Assembly (NCBI RefSeq): GCF_021462225.1
Contig: NC_061795.1
Span: 3,735,001 to 3,799,000, forward strand
Direction of reading: 5' to 3'
Length of the DNA: 64,000 bases
DNA from: Girardinichthys multiradiatus
Lineage: Eukaryota > Chordata > Actinopteri > Cyprinodontiformes > Goodeidae
Of this stretch, positions 11,391 to 23,271 are shown piece after piece. The notes below the pieces were generated by a model. It had not been told where the DNA came from and did no database searches. It saw only the letters and a list, made by a program, of their open reading frames with translations. The position numbers were made by a program, and so were the translations under genes. Each line of letters starts with the position of its first letter. Position 1 is the stretch's first letter.

Positions 11391-13592
11391 GAATCCCTCA
11401 TGAAGAATAAAATATCGAGGCACGTGACGTCGCCCGGTACGGCGGAGCCGGGGTCCCACCCTGGAGCCAGGCCTTGGGTCAGGACTTGTCGGAGAGCGCC
11501 TGGTGGCCGGGTTGCTCCTCGCGGGACCCGGCCGGGCCAAGCCCGAACGAGAGATGCGAGGCCATCCCCCAGTGGGCCCACCACCTGCAGGGGGAACCGT
11601 GAGGGACCGGTGCAAAGAGGATAGGGTGGCGGACGAAGGTGGAGACCTCAGCGGCCCGATACCCGGATGCTTAGGCTGGCTCTAGGGACGTGGAATGTCA
11701 CCTCGCTGGGGGGGAAGGAGCCTGAGCTTGTGCGGGAGGTCGAGAGATATCGACTAGAAATAGTCGGGCTCGCCTCCACGCACAACGTGGGCTCTGGAAC
11801 CCATCTCCTTGAGAGGGGTTGGACTCTGTTCTACTCTGGAGTGGCCCACGGGGAGAGTCGGCGGGCTGGTGTGGGTTTGCTTGTTGTCCCCCAGCTCAGC
11901 CGTCTCGTGTTGGGGTTTACCCCAGTGGATGAGAGGGTCGTATCCTTGTGCCTTCGGGTTGGGGAGAGGTCTCTGACTATCATTTCAGCCTACGGGCCGA
12001 GTGGCAGTGAGGAGTACCCGGCCTTCTTGGCGTCCCTGCTGGGGGTGCTGGATAGTGCCCCTCCTGGGGACTCCATTATTCTGCTGGGGGACTTCAACGC
12101 CCACGTGGGGAACGACAGTGACACCTGGAGAGGCGTGATCGGGAGGAATGGCCTCCCCGATCTGAATCCGAGTGGTGTTTTGTTATTGGACTTCTGTGCT
12201 AGTCACGGATTGTCCATAACGAACACCATGTTCAAACATAAGGGTGTCCATCAGTGGACTTGGCACCAGGACACCCTAGGCAGGAGGTCGATGATCGACT
12301 TTGTTGTCGTATCATCAGACCTTCGGCTGCATGTTTTGGACACTCGGGTGAAGAGAGGAGCTGAGCTGTCCACTGATTCACACCTGGTGGTGAGTTGGAT
12401 CCGCTGGAGGAGGAGAAAGTCGGACAGACTTGGCAGGCCCAAGCGCATAGTGAGGGTCTGCTGGGAACGCCTGGCAGAGCCCTCGGCCAGGGATGTATTC
12501 AACTCCCACCTCCGGGAGAGCTTCGACCAGATCCCGGGGGATGTTGGAGACATAGAGTCCGAGTGGACCATGTTCTCCGCATCTATTGTCGATGCTGCTG
12601 CCCGTAGCTGTGGCCGAAGGTCTGCGGTGCCTGTTGCGGCGGCAATCCCAGAACCTGGTGGTGGACACCGGCAGTAAGGGATGCTGTTAAGCTGAAGAAG
12701 GAGTCCTATCAGCTGTGGTTGGCTTGTGGGACTCCTGAGGCGGCTGACGGGTACCGTGAGGCCAAGTGTGCTGCGGTCCGGGCTGTGGCAGAGGCAAAAA
12801 CTCGGACCTGGGAGGACTTCGGTGAGGCCATGGAGAAGGACTACCGGTTGGCCTCGAAGCGATTCTGGCAAACCGTCCGTTGCCTCAGGAGGGGGAAGCA
12901 GTGCTTCGCCAACACTGTTTATAGTGGGGGCGGGAGACTGCTGACCTCGACTGAGGACATTATTGGGCGGTGGAAGGAGTACTTCGAGGATCTCCTCAAT
13001 CCTGCCATCACGCATTCCGTGGTGGAAACAGAGGCTGGGGACTCGGGGTTGAACGATTTCATCACCCAGGCTGAAGTCACCGAGGTGGTTAAAAAGCTCC
13101 GCGGTGGCAAGGCTTCGGGGGTGGATGAGATCCGCCCTGAGTACCTCAAGTCTCTGGATGTTGTAGGGCTGTCATGGTTGACACGCCTCTTCAACATTGC
13201 GTGGCGGTCGGGGACAGTGCCTCTGGACTGGCAGACTGGGGTGGTGGTCCCCCTTCATAAGAAGGGTGACCGGAGGGTGTGTTCCAACTACAGGGGGTGT
13301 TCCTCCACATCGAGAGGAGCCAGTTGAGGTGGCTCGGGCATCTATACCGGATGCCTCCTGGACGCCTTCCTCAGGAGGTGTTCCAGGCACGTCCCACCGG
13401 GAGGAGGCCCAGGGGACGGCCCAGGACACGCTGGAGGGACTATGTCTCTCGGCTGGCCCGGGAGCACCTTGGGCTCCCCCTGGAGGAGCTGGAGGAGGTG
13501 TCTGGAGAGAGGGACGTCTGGGCGTCTCTGTTGGGTCTGCTGCCCCCGCGACCCGGTCCCGGATGAGCGGAGGACGACGAGTACGAGTACAA
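11391..13592 (+). mobile_element. Rex3: Rex3 copy A, internally deleted LINE
   Basis: A Rex3 retrotransposon nearly full-length at the 5' side: it matches copy B from about 60,779 onwards, including the GC-rich leader. It ends with a tail of GACGACGAGTAC units (13,573-13,592). About 1 kb is missing at 13,299, where sequence equivalent to copy B 62,685 joins directly to 63,690, deleting the RT catalytic region including FADD. Inserted in otherwise AT-rich sequence. I could not define a target duplication. Confidence 0.92.
11667..13566 (+). pseudogene. Rex3 ORF copy A: endonuclease plus truncated RT
   Basis: The open frame starts at [14 protein letters not shown] and runs 336 aa through the endonuclease: N in GTWNV, a YGPSG motif, [12 protein letters not shown], and [13 protein letters not shown]. 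Two catalytic oddities are visible. The usual Glu position reads GLASTHN, as in the other copies. The final Asp-His pair of STDHH in copy B is STDSH here, losing the catalytic His. A single base lost after 12,616 (CCG-AAGG against CCGTAAGG in copy B) shifts the frame, and a stop follows at 12,677. The linker and RT start continue in the next frame (12,719-13,327) as far as the deletion at 13,299. After the deletion, the C-terminal [17 protein letters not shown] domain resumes in a third frame (13,279-13,566). Non-functional. Confidence 0.9.
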
Positions 13593-13599
13593 GGTTTAT

Positions 13600-14320
13600 T
13601 GTATAAATAAAGCTCCTAAAAGTGCTCCGAGAACTTCCTTACTTTGTTGAAAGCTTGTTCTCTTTTTCAGTCAGATTAGTTTGATTTGTATTATTTTAAT
13701 GTAGCTTTACCAAGTACCCTGAGAGCTACACGTATAATGGTCTTTACTGTTGTAAATTATATAGGCTTTTGAAAAGCTCTGATATAAAACTTCTGAAAAA
13801 AAATTCTATCTAGTATTGTTTTTGGAATTCAAAAGTTTAGTTTGTTTTGTTTTTATTGATTGCAATCCAATAAAGCCACTGCACTGTATTGACTACAGGG
13901 ACAAATATAACTTCTCAGAGGCTTTGCTCAAAACACCACTCAGTACTTTTATGTTGGGTCATCAAACAATTACCTCTAATGTGCACAGAATGGAACGCAG
14001 AGGGATTAGGTTAGAGTCTTGGTAGAAAACTGCCGGTCTAACCCAGTTATCAGATACTAAATGTGTCACATACCCTTAGCATGTGTATTTCAAGTGTCAG
14101 GTCAAACGTACAACACAGATCACTCAGGTTGTCATATCTGCTTTACCTAGTTGTGTTCTCACAGACTATTTTGATGACTGAATCTCTAAATTTAAAGAGA
14201 CCACATCAGTTTCAGGAAGAGTTCTGGAACTGACAGAAAAGGAGCAGCTAACACCCTGCTGTGCACATTTTACTAGTTCCAACTTTACAGGGCCTCACTG
14301 AAACAGGAATATGTCTTGAA
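13600..14320. other. No recognisable feature
   Basis: AT-rich sequence without frames or motifs that I can support. Confidence 0.5.
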
Positions 14321-14324
14321 CTCC

Positions 14325-15205
14325 TCGATATTTTATGTGAAAGACCAACACAAAGTAAGGTAAATAAAAAAAATAATACATGGCTTAAAAATCTTCAATA
14401 TCCCTAAATAACATGGCACAAACAGCTTCTTTCAGAAGACACCTAATTAATAAATGGAATCCACTTGTGTGTAATTTAACTTCAGCATAAATCCAGCTGT
14501 TCTGTGAAGGCTTCAGAGGTTTGGTAAAGAACAATAGTGAACAAACAGCATCATGAGAACCACAGAGCACAGCAGGCAGGTCAGAGATAAGTGGTGAAGT
14601 TTAAAGTAGGGTTAGGTTATAAATCTATGTCCCAAGCCTTGACCATTTCATGGAGCATTGCTCTACCAGTCAGCCTAAAATGGAAAGAGAATGACACATC
14701 TCCAATCTTACAAAGACATGGACTTTGGGGCATGCAAACCATATGGAAGAAGCCGCTCTGCTCAGATGACACCAAAACTGAACTACATGCAAAAATGCTG
14801 AGTGGTGGAAAACTACGACTGCACATCCCCCTGAACACACAATCCCCATGGTGGCATATGGTGGTATCTTCAGCAGGGAAAAGGAACCTGGTGAAACATA
14901 CACAACAACTCTAAACATACAGTCACAGCTACAATAGATAGCTTAGATCAAAGCACGTTCATGTGTTAGAATGGTCCAGTCAAAGTCCAGGTCTAAATCC
15001 AAATGACAATCAGTGGCAAGACTTGAAGTCATTTTTATAAAGAAGAATAAGACATATGAGCTGGTAGAAACATAGCCTGAAAGTCTTGTAGCTGTAATTG
15101 AAGTGTAAGGTGGTTCTACACATTATGAACTTGGGATCCCAATAAAATGCATTGGGTTTGTATTTGTTATGTGAGAAAAAAGTTCTGGGGCTATAAAAAG
15201 TTTTT
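14325..15205 (+). pseudogene. Tc1-like transposon fossil with transposase remains
   Basis: An old Tc1-like element on the plus strand, recognised by codons still readable in several frames. Near 14,955-15,035 the sequence gives [17 protein letters not shown]...QWQDLK, the decayed S-P-D-L-N-P-I-E-N-x-W catalytic block, with the Glu codon replaced. Around 14,690-14,760 and 14,830-14,880 are remains of the central domain. The start (TATTTTATGTGAAAGACCAACACAAAG) and the end (GATCCCAATAAAATGCATT) match in reverse the 36,920-36,975 end of the fossil at 36.2 kb, so both belong to one family. Many stops; inactive. Confidence 0.7.
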
Positions 15206-16285
15206 TTCAAGTTTTTTACAAGTTAACCCCTGCCCACCCAAATGATCAGCACTTTTGCCATGGAGAATTTAACTAATACAGTCATTACTGTTGCTTCGAG
15301 ACTCCAATGGGAATAAGTAATAATTATTTCAACCTGGAAAGACTCACAAATGAGAGAAACACAGAGATGGCAATTGGAGGAGTTTATTAGCTGATGTTTG
15401 ATTTCTTTTGGCGCTCGGACCCCGGTGGAAGACATGGATGCAGATTATGGCATGAGCTTGAATAAACATCTTAGGGTTAGAATTAGAGAAGTCTTTCCCC
15501 GGGATCCTGATACTTGTGGTGGAGTGGAGGCCTGAGAAGATAAGGGAGTCGGAAGGAGCTTGAAGCCTGATGGTGGAGATGGGGTGGAGGAGGGTCGAAG
15601 CTCAGCTGAAGATTAGGAGATTCTGCATATGAAGGTCTTTTAAAGCAAAGCCTAGAGGGATGATTGGCTGAAGAGGAATGTAGATCAGGAGCTCATTGGT
15701 TGGAGTGGAGAACGTGGTGGAGTAATTAGATGGAGCTGGAAGTAGAGGTGAGTCTTCCAAGTTGAATTTTTGTCAAAACTCCATTTTAACTGAAACAAAA
15801 CAAAAGTTGCTTGCTTGCTGTTTTTTAGTGCTTAGCGTTTGTGTTCATGTATGCCTTGGTGTGCTGAACTTGCTGACAAAAATGTAACAAACTATCTGAC
15901 AAATAGAACTAACTAAACCTGATGTTTTAGGAAATATTGTTAATGTTTTAATCTAATATGGGAGTGAGAATGCACTAAACAACATAGCTCATCCAATTCA
16001 ATAAACAGATGCATTATCTCTCTTTCAAATAAATCTAAATAAAAGATAATTGTCTGTTAGATGAAAAGGCCTTGTAGCATTTGGAGGGTTGTAAAATCTT
16101 GTGACACCAAAATATTTCTCATCAAGCAAAGAGTTACCTGACTTTTTTCTGATTTGCTATGATTATGAACCTCAGATATTAATGTGACCACTTTTTTTGT
16201 TCAACAACACTTGGTGGTATACATGTTTGAGACTTTTATTTTGAAGTGAGAAAGGAAGAAGCTTTTGTTATTAACCTTTTGTTTT
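15206..16285. other. No recognisable feature
   Basis: Purine-rich around 15,480-15,760; otherwise AT-rich. I see no gene. Confidence 0.5.
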
Positions 16286-16289
16286 GCAG

Positions 16290-16330
16290 CGTGTTTGGTA
16301 CGCAGGAGAAAAGAAACGTCAACATACAAG
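16290..16330 (+). other. Candidate 41-nt internal exon of a host gene
   Basis: A polypyrimidine-rich acceptor (16,263-16,289, ending TTTTGTTTTGCAG) is followed by 41 bases and a donor-like AAG|GTATGA. One frame of the 41 bases reads RVWYAGEKKRQHT without a stop. The block is not part of any repeat seen in the window. I do not recognise the peptide, and chance splice-site pairs are common. It is listed because it is the only stretch with both a good acceptor and a donor around open coding-like sequence. Confidence 0.25.
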
Positions 16331-16502
16331 GTATGAATTATTTATAAACAATGTCAAAATACTGTGAGTGGCTCACCATTTGTCACTAATGATTCTAATG
16401 TTGGCTAGCTATTGGTGCTCAAGAAAACAGCTGTTTCACTTGTTTAAGGAATCTGGACTGCATTTTATCATGTTTAATGCAAAGGTTAAAACACTTCAGG
16501 GC

Positions 16503-16690
16503 GTGTCGCGTAGCGTAGCAGTAGAGCTCCATACGGAGGCCTCAGTCCTTGACACATCTCCCGGGTTCGAGTCCTGACCCTGGAAATCTATGCTGCATGT
16601 CTTCACCCTCTCTCCACCCCACTTCCTGTCTGCCTACTTTGGAAAAATAGCAAAACATTAAGGCCACTAGTGCTGCAAAAAATATATATG
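16503..16690 (+). repeat. tRNA-derived SINE
   Basis: A tRNA-like head: a degenerate A box near 16,512-16,525 (GCGTAGCAGTAGAG) and a perfect B box GGTTCGAGTCC at 16,564-16,574. It is followed by the body TGCTGCATGTCTTCACCCTC...CCACTTCCTGTCTG common to a widespread teleost SINE family, and an AT-rich 3' end. RNA polymerase III would transcribe such an element. No cloverleaf is possible, so this is not a tRNA gene. Confidence 0.75.
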
Positions 16691-16694
16691 TAAA

Positions 16695-19435
16695 AAGAAT
16701 ATTTAAAATACTTCGACTGATCAAACCTGAGCTGGAATATTCTGCATTGATTGCAGATTCTTTAAAACACAATTTGAGATGTGTAAACTCTTTTTCTAGT
16801 AAGAGCAGGAACATGGAAAATCAGCAGTAGTATTGCTAAAATTTCATTTTACCGTTGTGAACCCGAAATCAAGCATGACCTTGTCATTGCACCCCTGGAA
16901 ATCTTGTTTTACAAGCTATTCAATTTGAGGTCCACAGACAGGTTCTCCATTTTGCCTTTGCTTCTTTAATAAAAAAGAGAATGGTGAAATCTGTTGTGGG
17001 ATATTTTTTATAGTTGCTTTGTGCATATGTCACACGCTAGTACCCTAAAACAGATCTAGAACATGTAGAAGTTCAGGATGCTGAAATGTAAAATGAATCT
17101 GCAGAAGATAACCACCTCTCTACTATTAACCTGTTTATCAAAACTAAACTATGTGCTTACTAATACAATAAAAGTAACAACCACAATACATTTAGACATA
17201 TTTATTCAGAGGTTCATCTGATAGAGCTTGTTTGTCAAGCTACTCAGCTATCAAGGTAATCAACAGCAGCTATTTGCATTGTATGATGCCCATCAAAGTG
17301 CTGATCCCTGTTTAGTTTGCTTCTCAGCTTTATTGCAAGCAGAAGAAATAAAGCAAACATTTTGCTCTTGTTAATTAAAAATAGGGCTTTACCGAGTCAA
17401 ACAGTCTATGCATGCAAACCAAGTGTTATTCAGTAGTAAACGTTTTTAACAGTAATTTGTTGAAAATTTGCAAGGTTTCAGTGCAATGTGGATCCACTGA
17501 CTTTAAGAGCATTTTCCATGTGTTCTGTTCAAGCAATGATAAAACAATTACAATCGATCTGCAGGATTCACATACCCAGAAGGGAGTGAAAAACTTTTCT
17601 CAGTAATATCTGTGCGATACTTTTTCATGTCATTATTTCTTTGGAACAGTGGAACTAGATGTGATCCTGTTTTCTCCCCAGATTGTAGAACCTGCTGGAT
17701 GTTCTGGTTGGGAGGAACTGTCCACTTCATTTACTCTTCATTTACTACTTCATTTACATTTGTTAAGGCTTTTATGAGAGTCACGCACCATCTGTATGGA
17801 GAAAGCACCTCTGAAACTACTTTGAGGAAAGTGTTTGCTCCTGCAAAACATTTGCTGCTTGGATTGTTAAATGAGGAGATTCTGATTCTGGTTTTACACT
17901 GTTTTGTAACTTCAGTTTGGGATGCTAGAATTAAATTGACCTCTTGTTCCATTTAAAATCAATGCATTGGGTATGTAGGTGGTTAGACTTTTCTACTTGA
18001 AAGGAGAAAATGTCACATTTAGCCGTTCAGCTCTTAACAAGAAATCAGACGCTGGAAGCCTTCACCTGCTCCCTTTGGACCTGAGCGACCTAAAAGGATG
18101 TGTGTAGTTACTCCAAACATTGTCACATCTGTCATCCACGGTCACTGTCATTTTTGCTGACAATGGTTAGAGAAAAAGCAGAACTCTGAATATCATGTCT
18201 CATGGTGTTTGTGTATGATGTGAAGGTAGTACAAAAATGTATAACCTGACAAAAAGGTTAAAAGATATGGATAAGTAATTTACAGCAAATGTATGCTGAA
18301 TTACTCAAATAAAATAAATATTCAGGTTTAATCTATCATGACTAATCTCTTCTTTTTTAAGGTTAGTTCAGTGTTATAAAAAGAGTTCCTGTAAATAATC
18401 AGTACCTCACCCACAGTGGACAACTGCCAGAACAATGTGACCACTGTTCTAAGTTATTCCCATTTTTCAGTGTAACTGCTATTCGGAGTAGAACCCATTT
18501 ATGCCCCTTTCACACCACAAAGAGACTGCTCTATGGTTTCCACCACTTTCCCTGTTTGAACATGGCTGGATCAATGCAACTTTTGAAAACCTCATTTAAG
18601 TGTAAAGTTCATCGTGTCACTGCAATTTAATCAATAGCTGCTGATACAATGCAGGTGAAGTTTTTTCTCTGCACAGAGCACTGCACACTGCAGTGTATGC
18701 CATCCTCCATTTTTATTTTTGTCAATGCTAAAAAAAGGCTGGGGCTTTACATTTGACAACCCTACAAGTCTATTAAAGTGCAGCTTAAAAACATCAATGC
18801 TTCTTTGCTTCTTCTATTTAGTGTTTATTAAGTTGTATATTATATCTCGTCTTTTGGAAATATCTCTCCTTTGAAACTTAAAAAATAGTGTTTCAAAAAA
18901 TAGTAAATAGAGTAGATAAATGTATTGATAGAGCCCACGGTTAAATAAAATTTAGTCCTTAAGATATAAAAAAAAAACACTTCTGTATCAATAACCATCT
19001 ATGGAAACATGAAAGCAGTTTAAAGCTTCATTAAATGTTACCGTGAAACTCTATAGGACATTTTTTGATTTGGAGTTCTTTTGAAATTGTAAAAATCCAC
19101 CTTCATCTTGGTCTCACTCAGGGTAGCTTATAAGATTGTATGTGAAATGTGCTCCTAAAGTATATTTTGTGTCAAGTTTCAACAACAAAAAATGACAAGA
19201 AATTTAATGACAGGGTAAGCATTTCAAATGCAGCATAGCAGGAATAATTAAAGCTGTGAGCAGCTCAGAGCCACTCCGGCCTGTGTCACGGCTGAGGTGC
19301 CCCCCATCGCCACCTCAATGTCCTCTAGACGTTACCTCGACCTTAAGACAAACTTTAACATTACCTTCGGTCAGGAGTTCTGCTCCAACGAGAAGCCTTC
19401 AAAATTTGATTGAACTCTTACCTTCCTGTAGCTAA
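16695..19435. other. No recognisable feature
   Basis: AT-rich sequence. The longest frame, 17,612-17,956 (114 aa), has no motif and no splice context I can defend. I see nothing else. Confidence 0.45.
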
Positions 19436-19439
19436 AAAC

Positions 19440-19690
19440 CCACACATGATACTGCCAATAGTTAGGATGGTGTTCTTAGACTTGTATGCTTGTCCCTTCT
19501 CTTTTAAAATGTAATAATGGTCATTATTAACAAACATTTCAGATTTAGTTTCATCAGACCACAAGACAACCAAAATTATGGGGCTTACTACTTGTGCGCA
19601 CTTGCAAACTAGAGTTGTCTTTTATGTTGCATTTGCAGTAATGGATTCTCACTCGCATTAGGCTCCCATAGAGTCAGAATGTCCATGCAT
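19440..19690 (-). pseudogene. Sleeping Beauty/Tc1-like transposase fossil
   Basis: Antisense remains of a Tc1-like transposase. The stretch GTTAGGATGGTGTTCTTAGAC, the run TTTCATCAGACCACAAGACA and the later CTTGCAAACTAGAGTTGTCT follow the antisense order of the teleost Sleeping Beauty-type transposase (central to first-Asp region). Decayed; no open frame. Confidence 0.6.
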
Positions 19691-19694
19691 ATTC

Positions 19695-21340
19695 AAGGCA
19701 GTCAATGCAGAGTCAATGCGGACACATCTGCCTGAAAGAAAACTATACACCAACTGCACTCCTGAGTAGTTAGTACCACTGCCGTGGAAAAACAACTGTG
19801 CTATCAACTGCTTGAGCCAAACCTGTGGAGCACAACAGTTCTCTTCCTAATGGGCTCTTTAGATTTTTTAATTATGTCACATAAGGAAGTAGTGAACCAT
19901 GAACCAAGGAATAACATAATCATCTAGGCTTTCCCAAACTGTTTAAAGGCATAGAATTCTTAGTGTAAAATTATTAATTTGGAAAATCTAATAAATAACT
20001 CTTTTACAAAATCCTTTCTGAAATGTTCAGACATTTAGGAAGTAGAAAAATGAATTGGTGACAAAAATGGTTATATGTCATTTTATAAAGGGCACGCAGA
20101 GGTAGACTGAAACTGTGCTTCTGAGACCTTTATAGATACAGTATATACTATGGGATTCTGTATGTATGTTTTTTTTTTATTCACTTTGTGCTGACCTGAC
20201 ATTTGCATTTAAGATGTCATTTTATAGACTTGATCATTTATTGAAGCCCATCTGTCACTGCTAGAGAAAAACTTGCAGCATGCTGGTAGCTTGATTTACC
20301 TCAGGACCTCATTGTTGATACTGACATGGCTTCCGTCTTCCTTCAGAAATGTCAGCCTTTGTCACGTCTCTTACTTCCTATTTTTCACACTTAGCCTCTG
20401 CAGGGGCTCCGCTTTGTGCTCTCTCACTTCAGGCTGAAGGTCTTAGTCCTGACAATGCTCTGCAAACATTGCAGGGCTGCTGTGAAAGATCAACACAGTA
20501 GCAAGTAGGTAGGAGGACTAACACCAGAGGGGAAGCATTGAAGGTTTGATGTTTTCATAATAATTATCTTCTAATTATCATTCTGCCAGACTTTATTTTA
20601 AGATTTTGCTACAGAAGTGTTAAAACTGCTCTTTTATACATTTAATTTAATTTCACCAGGAAAAAGGTTAGCAATAGCTCACAATTTAATGAATGTTTTG
20701 CCAAGGTTTTTGATTTGCACAGATGGGTCTTGCTCTGCAGCAGAACAATCTAATGAAATTATGCTCAGATAACAGCAGAACAACAGACAAATACCACACT
20801 TTCTTAACTGAATCATTCTTAATTGACAAATGAAAGAAATCATAACTGTCCAGCATGTCTCGTTTAGCAAGGAATCTTCATCATTATCAGTAATAAAGGT
20901 GAATAGAGGCTACCACTGATTGGCCATCCAATTAGACTCCACATATAACAGCGCAAGGCATTGAGATATGATATGTTGCACTGTGATGTATGAACAATTG
21001 TCTGATCAGTCTGAACCTTGGACTGTTTACATCTGGTGTTTTTATATGGAGATCACTGGTTTGTTTTTTATGCATGTATAATCAAGCATCAAACAAAAAA
21101 TGCAAATACCAATACTTTGTCAGGATTCATTATTTCAGACTACAATTTTCAAGCTACCCTTCATTTTAAATGTGCTGGTGTCAAGCAAACTAACATTTTG
21201 TCTTATCACGTTCTGCACAATATTATGGTGGACAGTTAGATTTCAGACATAGTTGGGTGTCAGACACAAACCCATGGCAATTGGTTCAAACTCAAATGTG
21301 TTCAAAATTTTCTTCAGAAGTCAACCAAATCAGCTTCTAT
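19695..21340. other. No recognisable feature
   Basis: AT-rich sequence with no frame above 75 aa and no repeat I can name. Confidence 0.5.
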
Positions 21341-21440
21341 ATGAAAAGGTTTACAAATTACATGACAACCTGGGTGTGAATCTCAACCATTTCTACAAAT
21401 ACATGGTACTGGTACAGCACTAAACTGGTTTAAATCCTAT

Positions 21441-23022
21441 TTGAAGGACAGGGACTTTTCTGTGTCAGTAGGTAACTTTACATCAGAGACCACACAAATC
21501 AAATGTGGCGTTCCCCAAAGGTCCATCTTAGGGCCCCTCCTATTCAATATCTACATGCTCCCCTTAACTCAGATTTTAATAAACAACAACGTAAGTTATC
21601 ATAACTATGCAGACGACACACAGCTATACGTTACGATGTCACCAGGTGACCATGAACCCATTCAAGCGCTGGGTAAATGCTTAGAAGAAATCAATGCATG
21701 GATGGGCCAAAATTTTCTTCAACTGAATCAAAACAAAACTGAAGTAATAATCTTTGGACCAAAGGAACAGCGTTTAAAAGTTAGCACACTGTCATGGAGT
21801 GACATTTTGGACTTTGTGGGTTCTTTGATGGTTTATTTTGTAATTTAGATTTTCCTTATGGCTCTTTGTTTATTTCTTAGGTTATTGTTTCTATGTTCCC
21901 CTCTAGTTTATCTGTTTACTTTAGTTCATAGTTATTCTAGTTCTTTATTTCCTCCTCTGATTTATTCTCTTGCTTAGTTTGTGTTTTCTGTCCTTTCACT
22001 CTTCCTCAGCCTTTGTATTTGTTTCACCTGTTCCTGCTCCTTCCCTGCCCCCTTGTCGCACCTGTTCCCTGTTCCGTTGATTATATGCTTTTGTTATTTC
22101 CCCAGTATATTAGTTGGTATGGTGTCTCTGTTCTGGGCTGGTTCCTTCTGTTATTCTGTTGATTACCCCTTTCCCTACCATGACTATGCTTTGTTTATGC
22201 TTTGCTTATGCTACATTTTGCAAAAGTACCTGCAGTGTTTTGAAAGTTTTGGATTTTGTCTCTGGATTCATACCTGCAGTGTTTTTGTTACGTTTCGAAC
22301 TTTTTAAGAATAAACTATGATGCGGCTACCGAGCTCTTGTCTGCGCTTTGGTCCGACCCAAGATGCTCCCCCGACACACACAGCTTCAGTTAATACAGCT
22401 AGAAACCACCAGTCAGGCTCGAAACCTGGGTGTAGTGATGGACTCAGACCTGAACCTTCAGAGGCACATAAAGGTAGTAACTAGGTCAGCCTTCTATCAC
22501 CTAAAAAACATCTCCAGGATTAAAGGACTAATGTCTCTGCAGGACCTTGAAAAACTAATTCATGCGTTCATCTTTAGTAGAATTGATTACTGCAACGGTG
22601 TCTTCACAGGTCTGCCTAAAAAGTGGATCAGACAGCTGCAGTTAATCCAGAACGTTGCTGCCTGCGTCCTCACTAGAACTAAGAAAGTGGAGCATATCAC
22701 CCCGGTTCTAAAGTCCCTACACTGGCTCCCTGTAGCTCAGAGAATAGAGTTTAAAATACTTCTGTTAGTCTATAAATCACTGAATGGCTTAGCACCTAAA
22801 TATATTACAGACTTGTTGTCAGTGGATCAACCACCCAGACCTCTCAGGTCTTCTGACTCAAATCTACTATGCATAGCCAGAACCAGAACTAAACATGGAG
22901 AAGCAGCTTTTAGTTCTTATGCTCCACTAATCTGGAATAAACGGCCAGAAAACTGTAAACGTTGCTTTAAATCAAGATTAAAAACGTATTTGTTTAGAGT
23001 GGCCTTTGACTGTACCATTTAG
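21441..23022 (+). pseudogene. L2 reverse transcriptase, interrupted by LTR insertion
   Basis: RT of an L2-type LINE. The first part has [19 protein letters not shown], then YADDTQLYV at about 21,605-21,631 with the catalytic Asp pair, and [21 protein letters not shown]. After the LTR, the frame resumes with ETTSQARNLGVVMDSDLNLQ, then SRIDYCNGVFTGLP, LHWLPVAQRIEFK and the C-terminal end LKTYLFRVAFDCTI. Removing the LTR and one 5-bp duplication rejoins the codons in frame, and there is no other stop from 21,441 to 23,022. So the LTR is the main visible lesion apart from 5' truncation, which removes the endonuclease. Confidence 0.9.
21785..22381 (+). mobile_element. Solo LTR (587 bp) with 5-bp target duplication
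   Basis: It starts TGTCATGG (21,790) and ends CCCGACA (22,376), so the termini are the inverted TGTC/GACA. It is flanked on both sides by CACAC (21,785-21,789 and 22,377-22,381). A polyadenylation signal AATAAA lies at 22,309-22,314, about 65 bases before the end, as in an LTR R/U5 region. There is no internal retroelement sequence. A 5-bp duplication is usual for Ty3/gypsy and retroviral LTRs. A solo LTR arises by recombination between the two LTRs of a full element. Confidence 0.85.
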
Positions 23023-23271
23023 GCATGATTAGTTGCGTTTTCAGTCCAATTTTCCTTTCATTTTCTTGTTCATAATTCTATTCTCTTTATTTAATTTTAT
23101 TTTACTTTTTTTAATTACCTCTGTTGTCTGATTTTATCATTTGATTTGTTTTTCTGTGTCTGTATCTGTGTTTATTTTCTTTGTAATTGTATTGTAATTG
23201 TATGTACAGCGCTTTGAGTGTCTCGTTACTGAAAAACGCTATATAAATAAACTTACCTTACCTTACCTTAC

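Larger units (their letters stand above)
21345..23271 (+). mobile_element. L2-type LINE copy b, 5'-truncated, split by a solo LTR
   Basis: A 5'-truncated L2-type LINE. Coding sequence runs from about 21,410 to the stop at 23,022 if the LTR at 21,790-22,376 is skipped. The 3' UTR ends with CGCTTTGAGTGTCTCGTTAC...GCTATATAAATAAAC and a (CTTAC)n tail at 23,252-23,271, the 3' signature of L2-type LINEs. It directly abuts the broken Tc1 at 23,272. It differs in sequence from copies a and c, so it is a second L2 family. Confidence 0.88.

Noticed and set aside
12251..13015. 254-aa minus-strand frame (and its copy at 61,699-62,400)
   Set aside because: Both are antisense shadows of Rex3 coding sequence in GC-rich DNA.
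16503..16580. tRNA gene
   Set aside because: It has a B box but no foldable cloverleaf, and is joined to a known SINE-type body.
17612..17956. 114-aa open frame as a possible host exon
   Set aside because: No family motif and no convincing splice sites at its ends.
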